NCBI GenBank assembly: GCA_964454975.1
Contig: CAYVVD010000011.1
Coordinates: 44,322 to 108,321, forward strand
From: CAYVVD01 sp964454975
Lineage (GTDB): Bacteria; Bacteroidota; Ignavibacteria; Kapaibacteriales; UBA2268
Reading direction: 5' to 3'
Length of the DNA stretch: 64,000 nt
Below, piece after piece: positions 37,043 to 46,602 of the stretch. How positions within the stretch are numbered: the stretch's first letter is position 1; every line of letters starts with the position of its first letter. Below the pieces are notes generated by a model that did not search any database, was not told the origin of the DNA, and saw only the letters and a program-made list of their open reading frames with translations. The position numbers and the translations under genes are program-made.

Positions 37043-38257
37043 TCACACAACAATAGAGAAGTTTTTTGGTGAAGACTGGCTGCTGTCGTTTAGCTCTTCA
37101 AAAGTACCGTATGATATGTTCTTTAATTTGAAACCTGTTTCTTTCAATTTATTAATTAAAAATTCAGATTCATTTTGAAATTTGGAAATATAGTCTTTGG
37201 ATTCGCTAAGTATTCTTAAATCCATACCTGAGTTAAAGGTTGCGCCAATTGTACGGATTTTTCCAATTGAATCAGGAGTAACGTCAAATGAAAAAAGTAA
37301 CCTGCTATTTGCTCCGGTATTTTTTGAAAAGGCGAAGTATGCCCTGATCAATTCGTATTTCCTGCCAATAACAACGGGTATCAAAACCTGAATCGGCAGC
37401 TTTTTAAGCATCATCAGGGAATTCCAGAGGTAATATGCCCCTAAAAGTTTAAGCATGTTTTTCAGTGGTTCCTGCTTACTCCTCCTGTATAGCGAATCTA
37501 AGCTCTCAAGCAAGCGGGGTTCCCTGTTTTCATCATAGAACGGGTAGAATACCAGAAATTCATTTTTTTCAATTAAGATTTTTATTTTTTCCATATCAGG
37601 AGGTAATGCCCTTGTTTGGGAATTAAGATTTTTGACCATGCTTTCAATTATTGATGCTAATTCTTTCTCGCTTGCAAACAATGGGCTAACCTTGTTATAA
37701 CTGGCCTCTTCGGTTGTTATCCCGGCTTCCTTAAAAGCAAATATCACTTTAAAGAAACGATCCAGTGTGTCCTTTTCAACCTTTTCGCTTCCAATTGCAA
37801 GATAAGCCGAATAAAAAAATGCTACATCTTCCCTGCCGACTATATTTTGGTTTGAAGCCAGGAATTTTACTAAATCCCTATAGAATGAATGTGTAGGAAG
37901 ATCGAGTATTCTAAGTAATTCAGCAGTGCTAAGCTGTTTGCCACCTACTTTTGTGTTTACTGAATGTACGTTTAAAACCAGTACAGGCTTATTACTTTCT
38001 ACACGGAAATACAATTGGTCCCCTGATTTGAGATTCCCTTTAAGAACTGCCTTGAACTGGCCGTTTGGAAGTTTTACCCTGATCAGCTTTTTGGTGAGCC
38101 TTTCAAGAACTTTCCCATAAACAATCTCGCCTTTACGAAGATTTGTGAACTTTTCTGGCTTGCCCTTACCGTGTGATAGCTCATATTCAGTTCCCTTTAT
38201 CTGAACACTTACAGGATTTATATTTGAGCCGGATGCTATTTCACCTGTTTTAGCCAA
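37043..38257 (-). CDS. FliK-like (hook-length control-like) protein
   Basis: The 404-residue protein has an N-terminal beta domain (LRKGEIVYGKVLERLTKKLIRVKLPNGQFKAV then LKSGDQLYFRVES) like the secreted/ruler start of FliK relatives, a helical middle, and a C-terminal domain with the FliK-type order: a hydrophobic 'PVVIGRKYELIRAYFAF', then FSFDVTPDSIGKIRTIGATFNSGMDLRI and LINKLKETGFKLKNISYG. No other flagellar or type III secretion gene is in the window, so role and partner are unproven. It is divergent from the 74-residue gene. Confidence 0.45.
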   Translation of the reverse strand: MAKTGEIASGSNINPVSVQIKGTEYELSHGKGKPEKFTNLRKGEIVYGKVLERLTKKLIRVKLPNGQFKAVLKGNLKSGDQLYFRVESNKPVLVLNVHSVNTKVGGKQLSTAELLRILDLPTHSFYRDLVKFLASNQNIVGREDVAFFYSAYLAIGSEKVEKDTLDRFFKVIFAFKEAGITTEEASYNKVSPLFASEKELASIIESMVKNLNSQTRALPPDMEKIKILIEKNEFLVFYPFYDENREPRLLESLDSLYRRSKQEPLKNMLKLLGAYYLWNSLMMLKKLPIQVLIPVVIGRKYELIRAYFAFSKNTGANSRLLFSFDVTPDSIGKIRTIGATFNSGMDLRILSESKDYISKFQNESEFLINKLKETGFKLKNISYGTFEELNDSSQSSPKNFSIVV

Positions 38258-38417
38258 TCTTATTTATCCCCAATGCTAAAGTGTAAAATTCACTTGCTGC
38301 TATAATATACGATATAAGCATAATAAATCTGAAATATTTTGATTATATGAAATAAATAGTTATTTTATATTTATTAAAGCATAGTGTCCCTTTAAATATT
38401 AAAAGGGAGGGAATGAA

Positions 38418-38642
38418 ATGACAGTTGATAATTTGCAAAATTTGCCGGAAAACGGATCTGAAAAAACACCGTTAACGGTACAAAACGAAATCCAGAAGGA
38501 AGTGTTCCAACAGGCCACTGTAGGTGAAAACAGCCTCCAGAAGCAGCTTTTGCAGTTGCTTTCGTCGCTTCCAAATCCGCAACAGGTACAGAGGAATGCA
38601 CAGGATCAGATTCGCGAAGGTTTTCTTGACGTAAAGATCTAA
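38418..38642 (+). CDS. Small Gln-rich hypothetical protein
   Basis: A 74-residue frame with an excellent Shine-Dalgarno (AAAGGGAGGG, eight bases before ATG). The product is hydrophilic and Gln/Asn-rich (NEIQKEVFQQ, SLQKQLLQLLSSLPNPQQVQRNAQDQIREG) with no membrane segment, probably helical. No family is recognised. It is divergent from the FliK-like gene and is followed directly by a strong terminator whose U tract touches the recX start. Confidence 0.65.
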   Translation: MTVDNLQNLPENGSEKTPLTVQNEIQKEVFQQATVGENSLQKQLLQLLSSLPNPQQVQRNAQDQIREGFLDVKI

Positions 38643-38659
38643 AATGATTTATTTATTTT

Positions 38660-38685
38660 AAGGGGGCAGCTTGCCCCCTTTTTTT
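38660..38685 (+). terminator. Intrinsic terminator abutting the recX start codon
   Basis: A perfect 9-bp stem (AAGGGGGCA 38660-38668 with TGCCCCCTT 38672-38680), three-base loop and T run to 38685; ATG of recX begins at 38686. It ends the 74-residue gene's message and could attenuate recX. Confidence 0.93.
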
Positions 38686-39318
38686 ATGCCAATAGTACTT
38701 AAAATAAAATCCATAAGCCGCTCAAAAAATTGCCTGGTCATTCTTAATGATGGTAATGAATACAAATTTAACAATGACCTGATTGTTAAATTCCAACTGA
38801 ACCCAGGAATTGTGATTGATGTTAAGAAACTGAACACAATCAAGAAAGAGCAGAGGACGATTGAGGCAAAACAAGCTGCCTATAAGTATGCATCGTATAA
38901 ACCGCGCACTATCAGACAAGTAAAAACAAAGCTTTCCGGATTGAAATACAAGACAGAAGAAATAATGGCATGCCTCAATTTCCTTATTGAATTTGGTTTG
39001 TTGAATGACAGAAATTTTTCCGAGCAGTATATTAAAGAAACTGTTAAATTGAAAGGGTATGGCAGGGAACGTATATTTAATGAATTGATGAAAAAAGGCG
39101 TTGACAGATATACAGCAATTCAATCACTTGATATCTATTTCCCCGACAATAATGCATACGATCTTGCTATCAAATCTGCACAAAAAAAGCTGCCTAAGAT
39201 AAATGACAGGCCGATTCAAAAACAAAAACAACTACTCTCAGCTCACCTTAAAAGAAACGGTTTCGACTGGGAAACAATAAATAACGTTGTTAATGAACTC
39301 CTCAATCAATCCAATTGA
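38686..39318 (+). CDS. recX: RecX regulatory protein
   Basis: From ATG 38686 the protein is 210 residues with the three-helix RecX repeats: AYKYASYKPRTIRQVKTKL, CLNFLIEFGLLNDRNFSEQYI and KGYGRERIFNELMKKGVD. RecX binds RecA filaments and limits recombinase activity. The reading frame is open five codons further up, but only through terminator sequence. No Shine-Dalgarno is possible at this start because the terminator lies immediately before it, so translation may be leaderless or depend on read-through RNA. recA is not in the window. The last 13 bases overlap the convergent glycosyltransferase. Confidence 0.88.
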   Translation: MPIVLKIKSISRSKNCLVILNDGNEYKFNNDLIVKFQLNPGIVIDVKKLNTIKKEQRTIEAKQAAYKYASYKPRTIRQVKTKLSGLKYKTEEIMACLNFLIEFGLLNDRNFSEQYIKETVKLKGYGRERIFNELMKKGVDRYTAIQSLDIYFPDNNAYDLAIKSAQKKLPKINDRPIQKQKQLLSAHLKRNGFDWETINNVVNELLNQSN

Positions 39319-40427
39319 TTATAAAACTCAATTATTGAATCTGCTAAATTCTTCCAGCTGGCCTTTTGCTTGTATTTTCGGATATTTTCAATATAGGATT
39401 CGGGTGTGTCATTAAAGAATTGAAGTATTAACTCGCTGAATTTAACAGTGTCAGACCCGGATGTTGTAAGCCCAATACCATTTTCACCAACAATTTCCTT
39501 CAGGCCGCCTGCCCAGGTTGAAACAACAGGCAGCTCAAAATGGCATGCCACACTTACTATTCCGCTTTGGGTGGCAGTCCTGTAAGGCAGGACGCATAAA
39601 TCCGCAGCTGAGAAAAACTCCGCAGCTTCCTCATCATTTACATATCTGATTTGCTTATGAACTCTGTCTCCAATACCATTTTTATCTATTATATCCCGGT
39701 AGAAATCAAAGCTGTCGTAGGCCTCGCCAACAATCAACAGATGATAATCCTCCGGCAGCTTTGCTAAAGCTTCCAAAGCAATATCCAGCCCTTTATATTT
39801 TCGGATAAAGCCAAAAAACAATAGAAGCTTTTTGTCCTTTGGCAAGTTGTGCTTTTCTCTTGCAAGAATCTTATCTGTTTTCCCGCCGAATTGTTCATAA
39901 ATCGGGTGGTCGAAACGCAGATACTTTGCATCAGGTTTTAACTTAAGCAGGTCATCCCGCACAGCATCTGCCATAACTACAAATCCGTCGCATTTGCTGA
40001 TAAAATACTTAGTTAAGCTAATGTCACCGGGTCTTTGCTCATGCGGAATTACGTTACCCATTATACCGATAACTTTTACTCCCCTTTTTCTCAACTTTCC
40101 TACTACAGTTCCAAGGGAAGGCGCCATCAAAGGCAACCAGAACTTCGTAAGGTTCAATTCAGGCCCGAATTTAAGAATTTCATTTGCCGTTTTGTACCAT
40201 GTGATTGGGTTAATTGAATCAAGCAGCCTTTTTGCGTCTATTTTTTCGGCTTTGTCGCCCGGATTCACATACTGGCTTTTGCCCGGGTACAAAAATCCGG
40301 GATATTGCCTTGAGAATGTATATGCTTTCACATCGTGAGAATTTGAAAGAACTTTGTAAAGCTCCCCGTTGAATTGTGCAATTCCGCCCTTGTAAGGATA
40401 AAAAGCCGAGAGGTATGAAATTTTCAT
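39306..40427 (-). CDS. Glycosyltransferase, GT4-type GT-B fold
   Basis: The 373-residue protein has a GT-B layout: N-terminal acceptor domain (MKISYLSAFYPYKGGIAQFN), then a C-terminal nucleotide-sugar domain with LLFFGFIRKYKGLDIALEAL, a VGEAYD strand, YVNDEEAAEFFSAADLCVLPYRTATQSGIVSVA and PVVSTWAGGLKEIV. The EX7E-like segment ends the nucleotide pocket. It is a retaining transferase of unknown sugar, presumably acting at the inner face of the membrane in glycan synthesis. Divergent from the methyltransferase with 55 bases between. Confidence 0.9.
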   Translation of the reverse strand: MKISYLSAFYPYKGGIAQFNGELYKVLSNSHDVKAYTFSRQYPGFLYPGKSQYVNPGDKAEKIDAKRLLDSINPITWYKTANEILKFGPELNLTKFWLPLMAPSLGTVVGKLRKRGVKVIGIMGNVIPHEQRPGDISLTKYFISKCDGFVVMADAVRDDLLKLKPDAKYLRFDHPIYEQFGGKTDKILAREKHNLPKDKKLLLFFGFIRKYKGLDIALEALAKLPEDYHLLIVGEAYDSFDFYRDIIDKNGIGDRVHKQIRYVNDEEAAEFFSAADLCVLPYRTATQSGIVSVACHFELPVVSTWAGGLKEIVGENGIGLTTSGSDTVKFSELILQFFNDTPESYIENIRKYKQKASWKNLADSIIEFYNQLD

Positions 40428-40482
40428 AAAGACAATTAATTCAGTTATTTAACGTAGTTACGAAAATGTAAATTAACTATTT

Positions 40483-41298
40483 GTGCCTAATTTGCCCTCA
40501 TCTTCAGAGATAGTACGTAATTCTCAGGAAATTTCGAACAACGATACTTACTACTGGACTTACCAGTTCAGGCTAGGAAAAGAAGTTCTCTCCGGGTATC
40601 TGAAAAAGCACAACTCATTTCCTTCAGGGAGCAATGTCTGTGAGATTGGTTCCGCAGAAGGTGGAGTAGCAGCAGCTCTCAAGGAAGACGGTGCGGACTA
40701 TGTGCTTTGTACCGACATTGCGAGTTCCCGTCTTGAAACGGGTAAACGAATAAAGGATTTGACCGGGCTTGACATTGATTTTAAGTATCACAACATCCTT
40801 ACAGATGAACTTCCATCCGAATGGGCAGGGAGGTTCAACCTGGCTTTGCTAAGAGATGTAATAGAACACCTTGATGATACATACCTTGCGCTTTCAAAAA
40901 TCAAGCAATTGCTAAAACCGGTTGGTAAATTGCTGGTTACCTTTCCACCCTATCATTCACCTTATGGCGGGCACCAGCATACTCTGGTTAATTTCTGGGG
41001 CAAGTTCCCATATATTCATTTGCTGCCTGATTCAATTTTTCACAAAATGATTGCCGATGGCAGGCCGCCGGATGTAGTTGAAGTAAAGCGACTGCAAAAC
41101 ATCCGCCTTACTCCGTTAAAATTCGAAAAGGCAGCAAGAGAAGCCGGTTATAAAATCTCTCGTGTAGATTTTTACCTTCTAAGGCCGGTTTTCAAAATGA
41201 AATTCGGGCTGCCCGCTGTTAATATGAACGCACTAACATTTATTCCTTTCATCAAAAACTACTTAAGCCTGGAAGCCTGCTATATTCTTGAGGCTTAA
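40483..41298 (+). CDS. Class I SAM-dependent methyltransferase
   Basis: The 271-residue protein starts at GTG 40483. Motif I is VCEIGSAEGGVAAALKEDGA, motif II the TDIAS strand, and motif post-I LALLRDVIEHLDD; then LLKPVGKLLVTFPPYHSPYGGHQHT. This is the layout of UbiE/Coq5-like or polysaccharide methyltransferases. It is divergent from a glycosyltransferase and next to glycan genes, hinting at a surface-sugar substrate. Its last four bases overlap the stop of the convergent OmpA-like gene. Confidence 0.85.
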   Translation: MPNLPSSSEIVRNSQEISNNDTYYWTYQFRLGKEVLSGYLKKHNSFPSGSNVCEIGSAEGGVAAALKEDGADYVLCTDIASSRLETGKRIKDLTGLDIDFKYHNILTDELPSEWAGRFNLALLRDVIEHLDDTYLALSKIKQLLKPVGKLLVTFPPYHSPYGGHQHTLVNFWGKFPYIHLLPDSIFHKMIADGRPPDVVEVKRLQNIRLTPLKFEKAAREAGYKISRVDFYLLRPVFKMKFGLPAVNMNALTFIPFIKNYLSLEACYILEA

Positions 41299-43430
41299 TC
41301 CGTAAGTGGCTTTTCGATCAATATCTCTACTGTCCTGCTCATAAATCTCTCTTCGGGATGCAAATAAGATTTTACACCTGGTGGCATTTTGCCCGAGCCT
41401 ATTCCTTCTACTTTCCTAATATTTGCCCTCGGCGAAATACTCTTGATGTAGGATTCTACTTGTTTCGCCCTGTCGAGTGAGAGCTTCCTGTTTTCATTCT
41501 CATCGCCAAGGTTGTCGGTATATCCTGTAATGGCTATAGTCGAATTTTCATCCAATCCTTCGATAAAATTCCTGATTTCACTTTTGATTCTTGAATCGAG
41601 ACGGGATTGGGACACTTCAAAAATTGTAAGGGTTAAGCGGTTGACTTCTATTTTCGATATGTTTTTATCAAAATTGATATAAAGTCGTTTTTCATGTATA
41701 TCCTGTTCGCTCCGGGCCTTAAAACGAATGCTAACAGGCTCTCCGGAATTCATCTTTTCGATGTCTCTGTAATTCAGCCTGTATTCAAGTTTGACAGGCA
41801 GTTCATCTCCCCTGAATTTTTCAAGGATATAATCACCGTTTAATACTTCCATTTGCCAATTAAGAACATCAAGGTTTGCCCCCGGTTCAACACCGAATCC
41901 GGTGAAATTCTTCTCTTCTTCTCTCAGGTAACGATAGCCCGGAACAGGGGAAAAAATACTGCTCTTATTCGAACTAAGCTCTACCCTGCGGTTTTCAGCA
42001 TATCCCTGTTCATTTTGTGTTTTGGTCAACTCAGGAGGATAAATCCTGTTTTCGGATGTCTTGTTTACCAGTCTTTCGGGATTTATGTTATATTTATTGA
42101 TTAAATAACTCATTACGTTCTCAGCCCTCTTATCAGCAAGCTCAAAGTTGCCCTGTTCTGTTGCAGGATCAACATAGCCGTTGATATACAGCCTGGCATC
42201 TGGTGTATTTACCAGCCTCATTCCTATTATACGAAGGGTATTCTGATGATACACTACTGGTGAAGGTTCTAAGTTGTCTGTATTAAAATCATCCACTTCG
42301 TTATTCGGGCCATACCTAACAGGGATGTTGTTTTTACTTTGCTCAAAGAAAATATAGGGAAGCAAAGGATAAACCTCTGTTGTGGTTTGCACTTTGATAA
42401 ACAGATTCTCGGACTCTACCCTGTTTCCTGAATCATCAATTGCATATAAGTCCAAGTTAAGCTCAGGTTTGGGCCTTTTGGGTTCTTTTGGTTTTTCAAC
42501 CATTTTTTGGGGAATGGGTATCTGTAATGTATCCGTTCTTAAGTATTCATTGATAGTAAACAAAGTATCCGTGCTTTCTCTTTTATATTCCCGTACAAAA
42601 GGACTACCTTGCTTTATCCTCCTTTCAGCAAATTCCTCGGAATGCGCTTCGATTGTATCAATGCGGATATAATCCCTCATTATCTGAATTGTTTCGAATG
42701 GGCTGTATTTAAGTGACAAGCCAAATCTTAGCGAACTTACATTCCAGTCCTCGTTATTTAATATGCTCGATATTCCAAAGTCGTAGAATACTTCAGGAGC
42801 CAGCTTTATTGTGCCATCACTGTTGAGTGGCAATTCGTATGCTAACCCAAAAACGGCATCCAGCAGAAATGATGATGTTTCAGAGATATCGCCGCTTTTC
42901 TCATTCCTGCGGCGGGTTCCTGTATCCATGAATACACCTTGATCTGTTGGTTTAGTTATTTCTTCTTTCTGTTCATAAGTTTTTGATAAAAGTATGCCTG
43001 CTCCGGCGCCGGCGTTAATGTATAAGTTGTCGAGTAATCTATAAGACAACATCGGCTGAAATGATGCAAGCATCAATCCGGCATCAATAGAATGTGTGAA
43101 TTCGCCATCCACTTCAGTTAGATTCACTGAAACAGCTTCGGGTTCAGTTTTTTCAAGCAGGCCATTTTTCTGAATTATTCCGGTTCTGAGATTTAACAGG
43201 AATGAATTGGTAAATGGGTATTCGAATAACAAACCACCGGAAATACCACTTCCACTTCCAGATTCAAATTCAGGACAGCAGTTAGGCACGCCCGGCAATT
43301 TGCTAAATGCTGCAGTGTGCAGATTTATACCATAACCGGCAAATACACCGTAACGTGGCCTGAGTGTGTCATTGTCCGCGAGCAGTCCGGAATATGAAAT
43401 AACCAGTAAAAAAATCAGAGCTTTTTTCAA
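41295..43430 (-). CDS. Outer-membrane protein with two OmpA-like domains
   Basis: The 711-residue protein has a signal peptide (MKKALIFLLVISYSGLLA). Residues about 25-250 look like a beta-barrel (GVFAGYGINLHTA, MLSYRLLDNLYINAGAGAGILLS). Two OmpA-like peptidoglycan-binding modules follow: one at about 385-500 (LYINGYVDPATEQGNFELADKRAENV, NRRVEL) and one at about 610-708 (IAITGYTDNLGDENENRKLSLDRAKQVESYI, SRTVEILI). It would tether the outer membrane to peptidoglycan. It lies eight bases after the LamG T9SS gene and is probably in one operon with it. Confidence 0.88.
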   Translation of the reverse strand: MKKALIFLLVISYSGLLADNDTLRPRYGVFAGYGINLHTAAFSKLPGVPNCCPEFESGSGSGISGGLLFEYPFTNSFLLNLRTGIIQKNGLLEKTEPEAVSVNLTEVDGEFTHSIDAGLMLASFQPMLSYRLLDNLYINAGAGAGILLSKTYEQKEEITKPTDQGVFMDTGTRRRNEKSGDISETSSFLLDAVFGLAYELPLNSDGTIKLAPEVFYDFGISSILNNEDWNVSSLRFGLSLKYSPFETIQIMRDYIRIDTIEAHSEEFAERRIKQGSPFVREYKRESTDTLFTINEYLRTDTLQIPIPQKMVEKPKEPKRPKPELNLDLYAIDDSGNRVESENLFIKVQTTTEVYPLLPYIFFEQSKNNIPVRYGPNNEVDDFNTDNLEPSPVVYHQNTLRIIGMRLVNTPDARLYINGYVDPATEQGNFELADKRAENVMSYLINKYNINPERLVNKTSENRIYPPELTKTQNEQGYAENRRVELSSNKSSIFSPVPGYRYLREEEKNFTGFGVEPGANLDVLNWQMEVLNGDYILEKFRGDELPVKLEYRLNYRDIEKMNSGEPVSIRFKARSEQDIHEKRLYINFDKNISKIEVNRLTLTIFEVSQSRLDSRIKSEIRNFIEGLDENSTIAITGYTDNLGDENENRKLSLDRAKQVESYIKSISPRANIRKVEGIGSGKMPPGVKSYLHPEERFMSRTVEILIEKPLTD

Positions 43431-43438
43431 ACTACCTC

Positions 43439-46420
43439 CTACTTCACAACCATCATTTTACCAGAAATCCGTTGTGTTGGTGTTTCGAGAACATAAAAAT
43501 ATATACCGCTGCTTAAGCTGCTTGTATTTATCCTTACTGAATAAGAGCCTGCTTCAAGATGTTGCTCCAGTACAACAATAATCTTATTGCCAAACTCATC
43601 AATTATATAGAGCTGTGTCCTTCCCTTTTCAATCACTTCAAATTCAACGACAGTGAAATCTACTGCCGGGTTTGGCTTGTTTTTAGTCAAGATTAGCTGA
43701 TGCACCGCCTCAAAAAGCCTGGTACCGTCCTCATCGCAAAGATTGAAAAGTCTTAGTACACCACCGGTACTCGTTATTTCTGCAAGACCGTTAATCGGAT
43801 AAACGTTAGTAATACTGATGCTATCTTCAACAGCATTGCCAAGAAGGACGTTAAAGGGTATTGTGTCTATCAGTGCACCGGGGAGCCTTGCTCTTAGGTC
43901 AAGTTCCAGGTCGAGAATCAATTTGCCGTCTGAATAACTTTTAATCTGATTTTTATTTACAGGCAACATCATTGTCGGATTAATGGCAATATCTACAGAA
44001 AGCGCTCTTACTTTTGCGCTGTCAATGTCAATTCCTTCATCGAGGTAGATAGGCAGCGCTATTCTGCTTCCGGGTTCTGCCTCAGTAACCGCAGGGATTG
44101 ATATTTTAATTCTTGCAAGAAAGCTACCTTCACCTGACAATTGGATTTCATATCCTTCCTGCCCGCATGCTGTGCTTGTGTTAATAATGATTTCGCCTGT
44201 TTTCAAGCCGCCAATTGCTTCATAATGAACAAACATTTTTAAGGTATCACCCGGTTCTAATGAGCCAGGCACTTCGGGTTCCGTACCTGTAAGCTGAAAA
44301 GGCGCCCCCGGGTCTGCGACAGAATTCAACAGTATTGTTGTTGTCCCGGTGTTTATAAAATATACAGTGGTGTCTCTCGTATCGCCGTTTACTACTTTGC
44401 CAAAATTATATTTTTCTAAGTATTGAGTATGTAATTCTGTAGCTTCGCCAATTATCGAAATCGTCCTAGTAACATCGCATGAATCAAAAGTAATTACTAT
44501 GTCACCCGAGAGGTCTCCCGGGCTGTTGGGTTTAATTGTTGCAGTGAATTCACGGGTTATCCCCGCCTCAAAACTTGTCCCGACACTTATCGTAGCAGTG
44601 ATAACCGGATTTGAAATATCAACATGTGTTACATTCAATGGCCTCCCGGTAATATTTACGTTAGTAATACTGAATTTGTATTCTACTAAAGTATCCGGAT
44701 TACAGAGCACTATCTCGCCAATATTAATAACCTCATTACTTTGTGATATTTGAATGTCCGTTACATTCACTGCAAGAGTAATAGTTGTATCCCCAGCACA
44801 ACCTGCGTCAATTGTAATATCAGTTGTAATCACTCCCCCTGCATCACCGGAAGTAAATTCATATTCAACTATTTCGCTGTTTATTCCTGCTATAGTAACA
44901 GATTCAGGGAATTCAAAGAACGGATTACTTGATGATATATAATATTTTGTTTCCTTTGTTCCTGTATTGGATATTTTAATTCTCCTTGTAATTGTAGTTT
45001 GCGGACAGATAGTTGTGTCTGTGCCGGCTTCAACAATCAGTTCAGGAAGATAAACATCAGCAGAAAGTTGAACTACATTTGAGTTGCCACAGGCATCGAG
45101 TATTGTAAGCTCACCGGTGTATTCACCTACATTGGCATCACCGGCGAAGCGTATCGGAATATCCCTCGATTCCCTTGCATCCAGTGCAGGTGAGGAAACC
45201 GCAAGAGCGCTGTCAAGGAAAATGAATGGCCCTGTGATTTTCCCGCTGAATTTTGCAGGGCTGTCAAAATCAGATGTTAATGTAAAGACTGTATCCTTTG
45301 TTTCACTAGGGCAGACAATACCAAAATCAATCGCATTGCTTATTGAGATTGAGTATTCTATACTGTCTTTAGTTCCTTCCAGGAAAACCTGCAATGGTGG
45401 AATACCAACTTGATTCAGTATTGTGAGAGTATCCCGGTGAGTACCTTTTGCAGAGGGCATATACCTGATTTGCAGCATATATTCAGTTTCATTCTGAATC
45501 ACAAAATTTCCGCCATTCAGCACTTCAAATTCCTCGCCGACGCTTAGCTCAGTTCCTACAATTGTAAAGTCGCTGGGGCCGTTGTTGTAAAGTCGCAATT
45601 CTTCAACAGTTTGCGGGGCGCAAAGCAATACCCCAAAGTCCAGGTTCTGTGTCGCTGCTTCAAGCTGGTCGGGATTGATGCTGAAAAGTGCTAACACTTC
45701 ATTTGGAGTAAGTACACGGGCATAGAAGCGGACTTCATCAATTACTCCATCAAAAAAGCCACCCTCGGTTGTGCCGTCAAATGATGCGCCTATGGAAATA
45801 TTCAGATTGTCTGTAAAAGGGCTTCCGTTGAAAGTAGTTTTATCAACTTCTTCGCCGTTCAGATACAAAATCACTTCGTTTCCGGTGTAATCTCGAACAC
45901 CTGCGAGATGATACCAGGTATCATTATCAAATCCACCGGATGGTTCGTGTGTCAATGGTGATAGCATTGACTCTGCAAAACCAGCTGAACCATCTGTTTG
46001 AAATGTTAGTTGTTTCATTTGAGTAAAAAGTGAGCCAAAGCCGAGAATAATATCTTTGGAAGGCGATTCATCAGAAAATGAAATAAGCGTCTGGCCAATC
46101 CCATCCTCATCTGAAGATGGCAAATTGTCAGCTTTAAACCAAAGAGCCCACGTGAATCCTCCCGTAGCAACCAATTTTTCAGAATTAGTTTTCTCGAGCA
46201 GGATATAGTCATCCAGACCATCGAAATCGTAGGCATTCCCAAGCTTGCCATCTATACATTGTGGCTCACTCTGCAATTGCCCGTCATGGCCGTTCCCCGT
46301 GATGTCAAGCGGCGTACAGTCGAGAGTAAGATAAGCCTCAAGGTTGGAGGAAATATCCTGGGAATGGAGCTGTATCCATGCAACGGCGAGAACAATCAGA
46401 AGCAGTAATGTATTTTTCAT
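43439..46420 (-). CDS. T9SS-secreted LamG/concanavalin-fold protein with anchor-D repeats
   Basis: ATG 46420 has GAAGG seven bases upstream; a TTG at 46426 is less likely. The 993-residue protein has a signal peptide (LLLLIVLAVAWIQLHSQ), an N-terminal laminin-G-like lectin domain (about 28-250: GKLGNAYDFDGLDDYILL, WYHLAGVRDYTGNEVILYLNG, GVIDEVRFYARVLTPNEV), five or so choice-of-anchor-D/Ig-like repeats, a cohesin-like region near 800-900, and a sorting domain (NKPNPAVDFTVVEFEV...SLSSGIYFYVLE...MMVVK). Lectin-type surface protein; glycan target unknown. Confidence 0.9.
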   Translation of the reverse strand: MKNTLLLLIVLAVAWIQLHSQDISSNLEAYLTLDCTPLDITGNGHDGQLQSEPQCIDGKLGNAYDFDGLDDYILLEKTNSEKLVATGGFTWALWFKADNLPSSDEDGIGQTLISFSDESPSKDIILGFGSLFTQMKQLTFQTDGSAGFAESMLSPLTHEPSGGFDNDTWYHLAGVRDYTGNEVILYLNGEEVDKTTFNGSPFTDNLNISIGASFDGTTEGGFFDGVIDEVRFYARVLTPNEVLALFSINPDQLEAATQNLDFGVLLCAPQTVEELRLYNNGPSDFTIVGTELSVGEEFEVLNGGNFVIQNETEYMLQIRYMPSAKGTHRDTLTILNQVGIPPLQVFLEGTKDSIEYSISISNAIDFGIVCPSETKDTVFTLTSDFDSPAKFSGKITGPFIFLDSALAVSSPALDARESRDIPIRFAGDANVGEYTGELTILDACGNSNVVQLSADVYLPELIVEAGTDTTICPQTTITRRIKISNTGTKETKYYISSSNPFFEFPESVTIAGINSEIVEYEFTSGDAGGVITTDITIDAGCAGDTTITLAVNVTDIQISQSNEVINIGEIVLCNPDTLVEYKFSITNVNITGRPLNVTHVDISNPVITATISVGTSFEAGITREFTATIKPNSPGDLSGDIVITFDSCDVTRTISIIGEATELHTQYLEKYNFGKVVNGDTRDTTVYFINTGTTTILLNSVADPGAPFQLTGTEPEVPGSLEPGDTLKMFVHYEAIGGLKTGEIIINTSTACGQEGYEIQLSGEGSFLARIKISIPAVTEAEPGSRIALPIYLDEGIDIDSAKVRALSVDIAINPTMMLPVNKNQIKSYSDGKLILDLELDLRARLPGALIDTIPFNVLLGNAVEDSISITNVYPINGLAEITSTGGVLRLFNLCDEDGTRLFEAVHQLILTKNKPNPAVDFTVVEFEVIEKGRTQLYIIDEFGNKIIVVLEQHLEAGSYSVRINTSSLSSGIYFYVLETPTQRISGKMMVVK

Positions 46421-46555
46421 AATCAACCTTCGATTAGGCTATTATCAGCCAAAAACAATTGAAATTCAAGCGAAATTTAATTGAATCAAATCACATACCA
46501 AAGCTATAAATATAATCGGAAATAAGGAATAGCCCATTAAGAGATTAATATTTAT

Positions 46556-46563
46556 TAACTTTG
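46556..46563 (+). promoter_or_regulatory. Bacteroidota-type -7 element of the DUF2231 gene
   Basis: TAACTTTG matches TAnnTTTG and lies 40 bases before the ATG at 46603. A strong AAGGAG is close to the start. No -33 TTG at the normal distance. Confidence 0.45.
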
Positions 46564-46602
46564 TGAGGCTATTGGTAAATATTCTGAACTAAGGAGCAAA
46601 AG

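Noticed and set aside
37043..38257. A flagellar gene cluster
   Set aside because: Only one FliK-like protein is present; no flagellar or type III export genes lie nearby.
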